NCBI GenBank assembly: GCA_028554795.2
Contig: CM068842.1
Span: 51,639,574-51,703,573 of the forward strand
Direction: 5' to 3'
Source: Sinohyriopsis cumingii
Taxonomy: Eukaryota; Mollusca; Bivalvia; Unionida; Unionidae
DNA length: 64,000 nucleotides
Shown here: one piece after another, positions 37,197 to 46,110 of the stretch
How positions within the stretch are numbered: the first letter of the stretch is position 1
Layout: the number at the start of each line of letters is the position of its first letter
The notes under the pieces: model-generated
Database searches by the model: none
What the model was told of the DNA's origin: nothing
The model's input: only the letters and a program-made list of their open reading frames with translations
Translations under genes and position numbers: made by a program

Positions 37197-38186
37197 ATGC
37201 AAGCGATTTATTATTCCCCAATCGGATACTGGAGAGGTAACTCAGCAATTAATAAACTCGCCAACGCGGCATCAGTAACACGCGAGGTTGCCAAAAATTG
37301 GCTATCAAAACAAGCAATATGGCAAATCTACTTACCACCACCTCGACAAATCAACTTTGCACATTTTGATGTTAGTGTGCCCAATGAAGTTCATCAGGCT
37401 GACATACTATTCCTGCCTCATGATACTGTCCGTAGAAAAATATACAAATACGCGCTAACAGTAGTTGATGTTGCCAGTAGATACAAAGAAGCAGAACCGT
37501 TAGCGACTAAAACAGCGTCCGAAGTCGCCTCTGCGTTTAAACGAATTTATCAACGAGGACCTCTAAACTGGCCACGATTATTACAAGTTGATCCTGGCAA
37601 GGAATTTCAGGGCGCGGTGTCATCACTGACAAAGCAGCATAACGTTACCATACGACGAGGACATACTGAAATTCATCGGGAGCAGGCAATTGTTGAGCGA
37701 TTTAATAGAACACTCGCTGAGAGATTATTCGGATACCAGTACGCGAGGGAATTCATTTACGATACGAGATCTCGTGAATGGGTTGCAAGACTGCCAAACG
37801 TGATAGCCGCACTGAATAATGAAATTACCAGAACAACAAACATGAGACCTGTAAATGCAATCACAAAAAAATATATACCCCGCGTCAGTGAACGCGGACA
37901 ACAGCAACAAAATGTTTCAACGCAGCCAGGGACGCTAGCGTCCCCACTGCTGGGTAATGTCACCGTTAGGTATTTATACGAACCAGGCGAACTAGAAGGA
38001 GGAAAAAAAAGAGCAACCGATCCCACATGGAGTGTTACTACACATAAGATATCCAGCATAACCAGATCAACTGGGAGAAACGCAATCTACAGATTAGATT
38101 CGACTGCTCCTCAACGCGGATTTAAACGCGAGCAACTTCAGGTGATTCCCGAGGATACACAATTACCACCCCGATCACTAAAGTGA
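37197..38186 (+). CDS. Polinton-type DDE integrase (retroviral-like)
   Basis: A 329-residue integrase of the rve superfamily, expected to cut and join element ends to host DNA with short target duplications. It has an N-terminal helical region (YWRGNSAINKLA), then the catalytic triad: Asp69 in HQADILFL, Asp132 in LLQVDPGKEF and Glu167 in AIVERFN, with the characteristic 35-residue D-E spacing. A basic C-terminal region (260-329) would bind DNA. The gene is intact, follows the PLA2 gene by 10 bp and converges on the polymerase gene. A decayed relative lies at 56560-57535. Confidence 0.95.
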   Translation: MQAIYYSPIGYWRGNSAINKLANAASVTREVAKNWLSKQAIWQIYLPPPRQINFAHFDVSVPNEVHQADILFLPHDTVRRKIYKYALTVVDVASRYKEAEPLATKTASEVASAFKRIYQRGPLNWPRLLQVDPGKEFQGAVSSLTKQHNVTIRRGHTEIHREQAIVERFNRTLAERLFGYQYAREFIYDTRSREWVARLPNVIAALNNEITRTTNMRPVNAITKKYIPRVSERGQQQQNVSTQPGTLASPLLGNVTVRYLYEPGELEGGKKRATDPTWSVTTHKISSITRSTGRNAIYRLDSTAPQRGFKREQLQVIPEDTQLPPRSLK

Positions 38187-38210
38187 TCCGCACTGAAGTG
38201 ATTCAATCAT

Positions 38211-41200
38211 TTAAATAACTGCAGCAACACCTCTGCGTCGGTTACACTCAAGACAGGTCAACATCACATTTTCACGTGTATGACCGCGACTGCTATCTAT
38301 TCTATCTACGGTGAATTGCCTTGGGTCGTTTTTCGAATACTGCCACAGCAATAAACAATTACAACTCGCACAGTGATTATTCTGCTGTTGTTGTAATTGT
38401 ATTACAAATTCAACATCCAAACTTTGTTTGGGATCAAACTCTCTACCATTTTTTTTGTCGCTCTGTTTGTAACCGGCTAATTTCTTTCTTATTGTGTCAT
38501 CAGCGATTGAGCTGTCGTTGACAACATCATCTAATACAATTCTTCGTAACTGACCTATCCTTCTTACTCTTGACACGGCTAAATAAACTAAATTTGACCA
38601 CTCGATGCGATCATCAACAATCCAAACTGTTGTATCTGAAATAGTTAGTCCCTGCGAACTGTGGATGGTCATAGCGTATCCTAGCGTCCACGGGGATTTG
38701 CTCATTTTCAGTGCCTGTTCAACAGCATCAACATCAACTGTGACAATATCATTTAATACTAAATTCTGTTTCTCCGGACCCGACGCAGTCAGGCGCCCTG
38801 GAATATCAACATCAATATTCTGCAATCGCGTATCAGCTGGTCTATAACACAACGGCACTGGCAACATGGGAAATTTCTTCTGATGTAACTGAAATAACCG
38901 CTGCTGAAGTGTGTCCCTGACTATCTTTCTACTTGCCACAATTAAATCACCTGGTTTCCACGTTTCCCAAAAGTCGCTCAGCGAAGTCTCTGGAATTATT
39001 TCACGCATTATCTCACACTGGACTTTATTGGTTTGTAGCCTGATCAGTGCCTTAAACTCTTTCAGCGTTTCATCGAGTGCTCTAACATCGTTAGTTATTT
39101 CCTCATAATAATCTACAAAAGTTTTCAGCCACTCGTGTGGAGATTCACCTGTAAATGGGGGTGGTTGACCATGATCGCCGCACATCACCACTGCGGTATT
39201 TTTCTTTAGCAGCCAATCCAGAAACTGTTTTAATGTATCCAACGGCACAGTGTCTATCTCATCCCAGATGATTTTCTCGGGAATATATTTCGTTCCCATT
39301 CGTTCAGGTGTCCACGTGCCGCCGCTGTATTTGAAAAAACTGTGATACGTGCACGCGTTAACATCCCGTTGTCTCATCTCCCTGGCAAGTCTGTGTGTGG
39401 GTGTTAGCACAATCATGTCAGAGTTTCTAAATAATTCAATCGCTCGAGTTGTTTTACCAGAACCACCAGGACCGTTCAGATAAACTGTTTTGTGTCTTGT
39501 AACAGGATCGTGCACCGGCGGCAACAACGAAGTTGCCCCCGACGAAACCATCGAAGATATTTCTGCGCTGCGATACTCATCCTCGATTTCAACATCAGCC
39601 GATTTACAATATCCGTGTAACATTTCATTCTTTATTCTCCACGAGCCCCACGATGGATCATCCGATATAACATTATCCAACAGCGCTGAGTGTTTTTTAT
39701 CAATATAAAATGAATCCGTTGCAACTCTCACTGCGGCAACAGGGAATCTATTGATCATCGACAACAAATTTATGGATACATAAGCCAGCATCGAAGATCT
39801 CAAATGTATGTACTGAGATGATTCTCCGTCAATATAACTAAAAACAGTCCCTAGTTTTTCCCCGTTTGACAGAAACACATCTTTGCGGTTACAGAACATG
39901 TTGTTCGTGGCTGCATCAGCGACAATAAGATCCAATTCAGTCTTGTCCATGATTAATCGACTGTGATGTTGTTTATGATCATACGCTCCACCTTGAGTGA
40001 ATTTCCCTATTATTCTTCGTCCTAGATCTTTTGCTGTGCTTTCATCATTTCTGAGTTTGCTTTTAAGTACTTCAGGAGCTTTCTTGATGATAGCGTCGAT
40101 AGAAGTTTCTGGATATTCTCGTGACCAATCTTCGATGACTTCTTCTAACGTAACCGGCGTTGGAGTTGGCAACCAAACTTCGGTTTGACGACAATAACAT
40201 ATAATCGCTTCGCTGACCGTCAGCGACAACAGTATTCGACTGTCAAGCATGTATCGCAATAACACTATCGGTGCCCATCGCTTCTCAACGAAATGTCTGC
40301 CAAACCAAACATAACACACAGGATGTAAATCCTTAGCGAATTTAAACGACGACACACAAGCAAATCCGGTCAAGTCAAAATCGGGTAAAACACCGTTGAC
40401 AGCTACTCTTGTCATGGTATTGCCAGCGTGGCCAAACCGTTTAAAATATTCGCTGCATTCTCCACGCCCAAGGAAACTTCCTGGATAACACGCCGTCATG
40501 TCCACGGATATCATACCGCGGTGATCATACTGAGTATTCCACAAACCGCCGTGTCCGTATTCGACACAGCTCTGCTGGATATCAGCAAGAAAACTTTTCG
40601 GAGTTGGTCTCCATGAATTTCGTTCCCGGGCTACATGCGCGACAACACCCGGGACAGTAAAACAGTGTGTCAGTAACGTATCAGTGTTGCCAGCATGATA
40701 TTTTTCTGCGAGTTTTTTCATTTCCTGCTGTAACGCCATTGTTCTGTATATTTCCCCGTTAGGTCTCACAAACTGATCATATTCTCCATCTTCGCTACTT
40801 CTGAATAACCACACAGACACTGGATCGGTTTTACTTATCTGATAAATAAAATCAAACATGCTCCCAGAATTGCTTTGCAATTCCGGATAATACTTCACAA
40901 CACGGTCTTGCGGAAATATCCTAACCGAGTCAGTCCAGGCGTGACTGTTATGATCGATAATAGTTATTGGTGTTCCACGGGAATTGTATTTACACTCATA
41001 CAATACCTCACCGGTTAACGATGAAACCGTTATAGGAAATTTTAGTAATCGCTCTAGCTCAGCAACATCATTTATTGACGCTCCTTTATCCGCTACTCGT
41101 GTCGCCCACGCTGTTATTTTAGTTTGTCTTAGCGGTGTTAGGCCGTTTCCTCGCATTGCATTTTTAAAATGTTCCATTACTCGCTCAGCTACACAATTCA

Positions 41201-41735
41201 ACACCGACACCTTCATCGGTTTGAGTTTATCAACGCGTGGTTTCTTCATCGGATAAATTCCATAAACAACTGCGGTCACAGGATACGCTCTGGCATAATA
41301 TGGTATATCAATCCCAACAAGTACTCCCGGTTTTGAGTCTTTACTTAACAGAACGGTTTTTCCACGAACGCCTCTGGCATCAAGAACAGGGTCTAGTTTG
41401 TCTCTGATAATCCACGTTCCCTCGCCGACTCCAACAATAAATTTTATCTGTACGAAATATCTTCTATCGTCGAGATACCCAATTATGTTACGCGCGATTG
41501 TATCGTTCATGGTAGCATCAATGATACGGTCACGAGAAATGCTCGCGTTTCCGAGGATAATTTTATACGAAGACCACGTGTGTGCGGCACCATCACGACG
41601 AAACTCTTCTTTGGCATTCTTGATAACACCAATTACCTCTGCTAACTCTCTTCGTCGTGGATCAGCGGTTAACCGGTCAAGATCGAATCTAGAACCTGAT
41701 ATGGGTTTTATTCTGGATAGTCTTTCAAAACCCAT
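38211..41735 (-). CDS. DNA polymerase B - SF1 helicase - HNH fusion protein
   Basis: A 1,174-residue protein, the only replication gene of the element. N-terminal region (1-400): no confident domain; a NCVAERVMEHF motif (180-190) and HNSHAW (262-267) are visible. Polymerase-like palm: motif A SVDMTACYPGSF (410-421), a KFTQGG region (578-583) and motif C VATDS (671-675), which keeps the essential second Asp but has Ala for the first. Helicase: Walker A GPGGSGKT (755-762), Walker B IIWDEID (822-828), GDHGQPP (853-859), TIHSSQG (1023-1029) and VYLAVSR (1050-1056), as in Pif1/RecD-type SF1 enzymes. C-terminal HNH nuclease with C-x2-C pairs (1122/1125, 1161/1164), His1152 and Asn1156. Classic Polintons carry a polymerase without helicase. 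Start in the context TAATAATG. Confidence 0.85.
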   Translation of the reverse strand: MGFERLSRIKPISGSRFDLDRLTADPRRRELAEVIGVIKNAKEEFRRDGAAHTWSSYKIILGNASISRDRIIDATMNDTIARNIIGYLDDRRYFVQIKFIVGVGEGTWIIRDKLDPVLDARGVRGKTVLLSKDSKPGVLVGIDIPYYARAYPVTAVVYGIYPMKKPRVDKLKPMKVSVLNCVAERVMEHFKNAMRGNGLTPLRQTKITAWATRVADKGASINDVAELERLLKFPITVSSLTGEVLYECKYNSRGTPITIIDHNSHAWTDSVRIFPQDRVVKYYPELQSNSGSMFDFIYQISKTDPVSVWLFRSSEDGEYDQFVRPNGEIYRTMALQQEMKKLAEKYHAGNTDTLLTHCFTVPGVVAHVARERNSWRPTPKSFLADIQQSCVEYGHGGLWNTQYDHRGMISVDMTACYPGSFLGRGECSEYFKRFGHAGNTMTRVAVNGVLPDFDLTGFACVSSFKFAKDLHPVCYVWFGRHFVEKRWAPIVLLRYMLDSRILLSLTVSEAIICYCRQTEVWLPTPTPVTLEEVIEDWSREYPETSIDAIIKKAPEVLKSKLRNDESTAKDLGRRIIGKFTQGGAYDHKQHHSRLIMDKTELDLIVADAATNNMFCNRKDVFLSNGEKLGTVFSYIDGESSQYIHLRSSMLAYVSINLLSMINRFPVAAVRVATDSFYIDKKHSALLDNVISDDPSWGSWRIKNEMLHGYCKSADVEIEDEYRSAEISSMVSSGATSLLPPVHDPVTRHKTVYLNGPGGSGKTTRAIELFRNSDMIVLTPTHRLAREMRQRDVNACTYHSFFKYSGGTWTPERMGTKYIPEKIIWDEIDTVPLDTLKQFLDWLLKKNTAVVMCGDHGQPPPFTGESPHEWLKTFVDYYEEITNDVRALDETLKEFKALIRLQTNKVQCEIMREIIPETSLSDFWETWKPGDLIVASRKIVRDTLQQRLFQLHQKKFPMLPVPLCYRPADTRLQNIDVDIPGRLTASGPEKQNLVLNDIVTVDVDAVEQALKMSKSPWTLGYAMTIHSSQGLTISDTTVWIVDDRIEWSNLVYLAVSRVRRIGQLRRIVLDDVVNDSSIADDTIRKKLAGYKQSDKKNGREFDPKQSLDVEFVIQLQQQQNNHCASCNCLLLWQYSKNDPRQFTVDRIDSSRGHTRENVMLTCLECNRRRGVAAVI

Positions 41736-41777
41736 TATTATAATTAAGACAAATATTTAAATAGACAAATATATTAT
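41736..41777. promoter_or_regulatory. 42-bp divergent AT-rich promoter region
   Basis: It lies between the polymerase-fusion start (minus) and the zinc-protein start (plus) and is almost pure A/T, with ATTATAATT and ATATATTATATG at the two starts. Confidence 0.5.
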
Positions 41778-42068
41778 ATGATGAACCAATGCAAGTGGAT
41801 CAAACTAAATTCATCAGCGCCGTGTAGCAAACCCTGCAGAGGCGAATACTGTGGACAACATGCTCAACAGGTCCGCGGTGGGAGTCTAGGACCGATACCG
41901 TGTATCAGATGCGGCATTGGAGTACGAGGAAAAACGCAATTATGTTCAGCGTGTGGTGGAAAACGCTATCGAGAACTAAAACGGTATTATGATAAAAAAA
42001 ATCCAGACTGTGATAACGCTCTCAAATGCGAGCGTGATTACATAAATAAGTTTTCAGACAAATTATGA
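41778..42068 (+). CDS. Small zinc protein
   Basis: 96 residues with two likely zinc sites: Cys16, Cys20, Cys25 and His28 in the first part, and a C-x2-C...C-x2-C ribbon (Cys42, 45, 56, 59; CIRCG and CSACGG) in the second. A basic/charged tail (RELKRYYDKK) follows. Two ATGs in tandem (41778, 41781) could serve as start. It may bind nucleic acid or modulate transcription (inference). It pairs with the downstream HNH gene in both the intact element and copy 2, suggesting a functional unit. Confidence 0.8.
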   Translation: MMNQCKWIKLNSSAPCSKPCRGEYCGQHAQQVRGGSLGPIPCIRCGIGVRGKTQLCSACGGKRYRELKRYYDKKNPDCDNALKCERDYINKFSDKL

Positions 42069-42095
42069 ATTAGACAATGATTTGCTTATAGTATA

Positions 42096-42632
42096 ATGAA
42101 TCAAGAATTCGTCCGACATCCAACTATTCCAAATTATGAGGCAAACCGAGATGGCATAGTGAGAAACTACAGGCTGAGGAAACAAGTTGGTACAGTTGAT
42201 AATGCTGGTTATTTAAGATTTACTGTTAGGAAAGGGAGGTATTTATGTCATCGTTTCGTCTATGAGGTTTTTAACGGAGAGATCCCTAAAGGCCTTGTCA
42301 TTGATCATATTAACGGGAACAGACTTGATAACAGTATTGAAAACCTTCAAGCGATCACTCAGAGCAAGAATACCATACGAGGAAGAGTTAAATGTAAAAC
42401 AGCTATAAGAAGAGCAGTGAAATCTGTGAATGTTGAGACTCGTGAAGAAATAATATTTCAATCAATGAGCGCAGCCGGTAGGTATTTCGGTATTTGTCCA
42501 CCTTCTGTACAGCATGTCGCAGATGGGATCTACAAAACAGCATTTTCAAAGAAGCTCAAACAGAAGATTTCATTCTGTTATATAACTCTTATCGTTGACA
42601 CAAACGACGATAACTCCTCCGAGAGTGTGTAA
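42096..42632 (+). CDS. Free-standing HNH endonuclease (NUMOD4-HNH-NUMOD1 type)
   Basis: 178 residues. The N-terminal NUMOD4-like segment (NYEANRDGIVRNYR, 13-26) precedes an HNH_3 core: CHRFVYEVFNG (51-61), then IDHINGNRLDNSIENL (69-84) with Asp70, His71 and the conserved Asn residues. A NUMOD1-like DNA-binding segment (FQSMSAAGRYFGI, 121-133) lies towards the C-terminus. Such proteins are homing endonucleases of phages and large viruses. Here it starts ATAATG, is intact, and its homologue sits in the same place in copy 2, so it is a stable resident rather than a fresh invader. Confidence 0.9.
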   Translation: MNQEFVRHPTIPNYEANRDGIVRNYRLRKQVGTVDNAGYLRFTVRKGRYLCHRFVYEVFNGEIPKGLVIDHINGNRLDNSIENLQAITQSKNTIRGRVKCKTAIRRAVKSVNVETREEIIFQSMSAAGRYFGICPPSVQHVADGIYKTAFSKKLKQKISFCYITLIVDTNDDNSSESV

Positions 42633-43665
42633 CGCTTTGCAGAGTTGTTGCTGGTCAGAGGATTTGCTCCCCCTAAGAAAGCCACCTTGATAAAATATTT
42701 TATCGAGTTCATAACATGTAATCATTTATTTACCGTAGAATATATATTTTTTTACAAACAATATCCTCGTTTTACTGAATATATCCGACTGTTTTGCTCT
42801 TCTGTGCTTGTTATATGACCGCGCTTAAGAAAACATACAATTAAAATATTTTAAACAAGTCCCGCCCACTGCTAGAGCGAATTTCCAACTCGCAAGTAAC
42901 AGTTGGGTTATATACGAAATCGCTCCCTAAGACCTTTGGGTCGATCGAAAGTCAGCACGCGCAAGCAAAACCATAAATTTAATCCGCCAATGGCGGGTGT
43001 CTTTTGTGCACCATCCAATGGTCGATTCAATGGATGGTTTTGCTCTGCTGCTGACCGTAGAAAATGACCCACCTGTGTATGTTTGTGTCGTCATAGGATA
43101 AGGTCTTAGGATAAGTTAGGATAAGATTACATGTTCATTGTGCCTTTACTTGCTGTCATACTCGAATCAGAGGTAAAGGTTGTCTGTTCTGTACCGTCTC
43201 TTAGGATAAGATTACATGTTCATTGTACCTTTGCTTGCTGTGATACTCGAATCAGAGGTAAAGGTTGTTTGTGTTGTCAAATAAATGTTTGCCGGGCCTG
43301 CTAGAGAACTCGATCCTAGAAGCCAGGGCTGTCTCGTCTTGTAAATAAATGTGCCTCTGAGTCACTTGGCAGTCAGAGGGGTCCGTCCTTAGGATAAGTT
43401 ACGTGTTATATGTTTGTCCTTGTCAATTCACTAAACACGTCCTCTTGAGCCTATAGATATCTAGAGGCTCTTGCAGGGGATAAAGTGTTTCGTGTTACAT
43501 GTTGTATTGTCATGTCGGAAGCAGTCCTCGTGGGGTTCTAGAACGTTATTTGACGATCTAGGCCCTTGCAGGGGATAAATGTTTCCGACTGTCTCGTTTT
43601 GTTTTGGAAAGCTAGCGTTTCTCATGCAAAGTGTTTCTATTAAAAATATAAAAATATATAATAAT
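42633..43665 (+). ncRNA. 1-kb non-coding region with a hairpin cluster
   Basis: No open frame, although the rest of the element is gene-dense. It contains imperfect direct repeats beginning TTAGGATAAGATTACATG (43116 and 43201), each enclosing an inverted pair: CCTTTAC/GTAAAGG (43143-43149, 43173-43179) and CCTTTGC/GTAAAGG (43228-43234, 43258-43264). The A-to-G change keeps pairing as G-U. Further hairpins: CCGCCAATGGCGG (42984-42996), CCATCCA/TGGATGG (43011-43037), CCTCTGA/TCAGAGG (about 43352-43378) and GAGCCT/AGGCTC (about 43448-43471). Candidates are small structured RNAs or a replication/regulatory region; function unknown. Confidence 0.5.
43116..43272 (+). repeat. Two 85-bp tandem direct repeats
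   Basis: Units starting at 43116 and 43201 share TTAGGATAAG, ACATGTTCATTGT, CTTGCTGT, ATACTCGAATCAGAGG and AAAGGTTGT with few changes. A partial third start (CTTAGGATAAG) is at about 43388. Confidence 0.85.
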
Positions 43666-44082
43666 ATGAATCACGAAAATATAAATACCATACTTGTTGA
43701 AATTAAAGAATTACAACAGCGAGGTTTTAATATTTTACTAGACACTGAAACAATTATGTCAGATTTTGAATCCTTGAATGAGCTATCACGCTTGGGGAAG
43801 AACAATCTCCCTGCTCGTTATAGGTTCATTAAGGGTTTGCAAGATCGTGTTTACAGATCACTTGCCGGGATAACTGAAAATCAGGTATCTGAATTTATTC
43901 CACTGTGCCGTGCAGTTGAGAAGATTCGTCTTGGATTGTCACAAGAGTATGAGACTCGAAAATTAATTAGCACCAGGGTGAGACGGTTAAAAGGTTATAT
44001 AAAGAATCTAGACACGGAAATGCCTTGCATTTCTGACAAAAATACTAGTGTTTCTGACTACGAGGCCGACAAGGAAGTATAA
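43666..44082 (+). CDS. Small helical protein, unknown function
   Basis: 138 residues from the ATG in ATAATAATATG; an upstream in-frame ATG at 43579 is less likely because the relative in copy 2 starts with the same MNHEN. The sequence is mostly helical and charged: IKELQQRG, then RYRFIKGLQDRVYR, and KIRLGLSQEYETRK. An acidic tail ends the protein. No enzyme motif. It is the last plus-strand gene before the convergent junction with the structural block. Preserved, though broken, in copy 2. Confidence 0.8.
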   Translation: MNHENINTILVEIKELQQRGFNILLDTETIMSDFESLNELSRLGKNNLPARYRFIKGLQDRVYRSLAGITENQVSEFIPLCRAVEKIRLGLSQEYETRKLISTRVRRLKGYIKNLDTEMPCISDKNTSVSDYEADKEV

Positions 44083-44252
44083 ACCGCATAGCGTGTGACT
44101 CACAGCACAAAGTGAAAGTAGAACCTGAGAACGCTAGCGCCCCCCCCCCCCCCCCGCTTGGAGTGTAAAGCACATTTCCACGGGTAAAAAAAAAAGTGTA
44201 TTATTTTTTTTGCCCTTGGAAACTCAAAGAGTTTCTCAAGTGAAGGGCGCTT
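44083..44252. terminator. Convergent junction with poly-C run and hairpin
   Basis: It separates the plus-strand left block from the minus-strand structural block. It has a run of about 16 C (near 44140-44155), an A10 and a T8 tract, and a hairpin GCCCTT...AAGGGC enclosing GAAACTC AAA GAGTTTC (44212-44248). A hairpin with the same inner palindrome is in both TIRs. A role in 3'-end formation or as a replication or transcription boundary is inferred. Confidence 0.45.
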
Positions 44253-44540
44253 TCAGATTTTCAGGATTTGCTTAAGCGTTTCAACATCAATACAGGAATG
44301 AGAATAGTTCATAATCTGTTCTCGTTGACACCAAACTATGATCATATGATTTTGCTGTAGCTCTGTTAATTGTGACGGAGTTAACAAGAAGTCTTCGTCA
44401 CCATACACGTCAATAACTATTTTAACGGGGAAATACTGTTCTGGGAATGTCTGTATTTGAAATGCGGTTTTTATTGCCTCGTAAAGAATTTGCTTATCAT
44501 GAATATGAACTCGTGCATGAATGTACTCGGGTTGATACAT
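44253..44540 (-). CDS. Small conserved-looking protein, unknown function
   Basis: 95 residues from an ATG in the context GTATAATG (44540): MYQPEYIHARVHIHD, then a mixed alpha/beta sequence including VKIVIDVYGDEDFLLT and MIIVWCQREQ. No recognised domain, signal or membrane segment. First gene (promoter-distal) of the minus-strand block. No counterpart was seen in copy 2 in the spacer beside the penton/spike-like remnant. Confidence 0.7.
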   Translation of the reverse strand: MYQPEYIHARVHIHDKQILYEAIKTAFQIQTFPEQYFPVKIVIDVYGDEDFLLTPSQLTELQQNHMIIVWCQREQIMNYSHSCIDVETLKQILKI

Positions 44541-44685
44541 TATACACAACCGTTTTTTTTTAAATGCGTGCTAGCACTTTCAACGATAACTTATGCTGGT
44601 TTTGATAGGGTATTTGCACGATAAAATGACGAAAATGGATCAGTGCAGAAAAAAAAACTATTATAAATATTATGGATCCCTTGAC

Positions 44686-46110
44686 TTAGGACTTCACCAG
44701 TAAGTTTATACTAACAGTCTCGTCACGCAGGTCCAACAAATTCCCCCTCTGGTCGGTGAGTTTGAAATTTATCGTTGACAACCACGGGTTATGACACCGT
44801 AGATAGACCGGATTGATTGGTTCTTGCACAATCAGAAAACCAGGGGGGTCTCTTGGTGTGAACGTATACAGGATAAACCCCTGTTGTGCCGTCGTAGTAT
44901 CTGATGCGCTGTAACTGCCATCGATGACGTCACATACAAGATTGACCGCAATAACATCTGTGATATTTACGATCCCGGGTGAGATGTGTCTGCCATCGGA
45001 TGCTGTACTGTTGTCGTGCTTGAGAATAACAGGTTGTGGTTTTATTCGTTCGTACGCGGCAAGAATATCTTCGAAAGATTGATCGATGAGATCAGAGACT
45101 GATTTTCTCAGCTCGGGCACGTTATATCCAGGAAATTTAAAATCTGAAATATCATTCACTTGAATACCATATTTAATTGCAAAATCTGCTCTGGCTATCT
45201 GTCTATAATTATCATCGATATAGTCTTTAAGATCCAGTAAAGCCTGAATTATTCTTAGATTTATAGTTTCCATGGCCGATGCGAGTTTGTTTAGTTTTTC
45301 TATGGTTGTGATAATATTATCACGCGGACTTGTTAAATCAGAAATATAATCTTGGAAATATACTCGCAGGAGTTGTAGCTGTTGTTTATGTACTAGATTG
45401 ATCGGAATAAATAATTCAGATTCTATATCATCTAGACGGTAAACACGGAGCTCCTGCCCCCCCTTAACACGTGGAGCTTCTATACTCCAAGTATCGGGCA
45501 TTAAAGTACTTTTTCTTGCTAGTAATTGATCTGCAAGGAGTAAATAATAATTGTACTCGAGGTCGTGTAGTGCTTCTTTATAGGTCATAAAATCCGATTT
45601 TTCAGGTTTTGGTGGACGAGGTTTAACCTCGGGGGCCTTTGGCCATCCTAATAATGTTCGGATTGAGCTGTTATAAATATCCACGGCGTATCCTGGCGTT
45701 GAGATTTCAATGACCGCAGACAGCGTTGGTTCATGAGCTGTTATAGATATTTTGGCTTCCTTGCCGGTGATTCGTTTTATTTGGCGTTGTATCTCATTAT
45801 TGATTTCTTCGATCTGATAACTCCCAGTGGGAAGTGTAATTGTATTCCAGTCAAGTTCACCCTGTTCGCCGGAGTCGGCTTTGCTTTTCCCGAACACGAA
45901 TGAATTATTTGGCTGCAGACCACCAAATGATGCCGACCTAACATTGGGCCAGCTGTGATACACACTGAGCTTTGCTAACGCGATTTCACTCACTGGAATT
46001 GGAGTTCGAAAATTAATACCGAATTCTGGTGTCGTCGAGGACACTGAGATCATTGTGGTCCTTACCGGTGTTGTGTTTGTGACTATTTGTTGAAGCAGTT
46101 CTATTGACAT
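44686..46110 (-). CDS. Penton/spike-like virion protein
   Basis: 474 residues. The N-terminal region (TTPEFGINFRTPIPVSEIAL ...) leads to NNSFVFGK and the segment TITLPTGSYQIEEINNEI (about 91-108), a phrase that I associate with structural proteins of animal Polinton-like elements. The middle is helical (about 170-340), and the C-terminal part is beta-rich (FILYTFTPRDPPGF, VYLRCHNPWLS). It may be the penton base or a vertex/spike component; a jelly-roll fold needs structural prediction. Starts ATAATG and overlaps the next gene's end by 98 bp. Copy 2's version of this gene is where the intact element inserted. Confidence 0.6.
   Translation of the reverse strand: MSIELLQQIVTNTTPVRTTMISVSSTTPEFGINFRTPIPVSEIALAKLSVYHSWPNVRSASFGGLQPNNSFVFGKSKADSGEQGELDWNTITLPTGSYQIEEINNEIQRQIKRITGKEAKISITAHEPTLSAVIEISTPGYAVDIYNSSIRTLLGWPKAPEVKPRPPKPEKSDFMTYKEALHDLEYNYYLLLADQLLARKSTLMPDTWSIEAPRVKGGQELRVYRLDDIESELFIPINLVHKQQLQLLRVYFQDYISDLTSPRDNIITTIEKLNKLASAMETINLRIIQALLDLKDYIDDNYRQIARADFAIKYGIQVNDISDFKFPGYNVPELRKSVSDLIDQSFEDILAAYERIKPQPVILKHDNSTASDGRHISPGIVNITDVIAVNLVCDVIDGSYSASDTTTAQQGFILYTFTPRDPPGFLIVQEPINPVYLRCHNPWLSTINFKLTDQRGNLLDLRDETVSINLLVKS

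Noticed and set aside
37725..38059. Minus-strand frames antisense to the integrase
   Set aside because: Shadow frames of an intact, motif-complete gene on the plus strand.
38211..41735. Giant-virus or herpesvirus origin for the large replication protein
   Set aside because: It lies between the TIRs, has the element's start motif and flanks a Polinton integrase; nothing else in the window points to those viruses.
43116..43272. CRISPR-like array
   Set aside because: Only two 85-bp units whose spacing sequence is also repeated, in a eukaryotic virus-like element with no cas gene.
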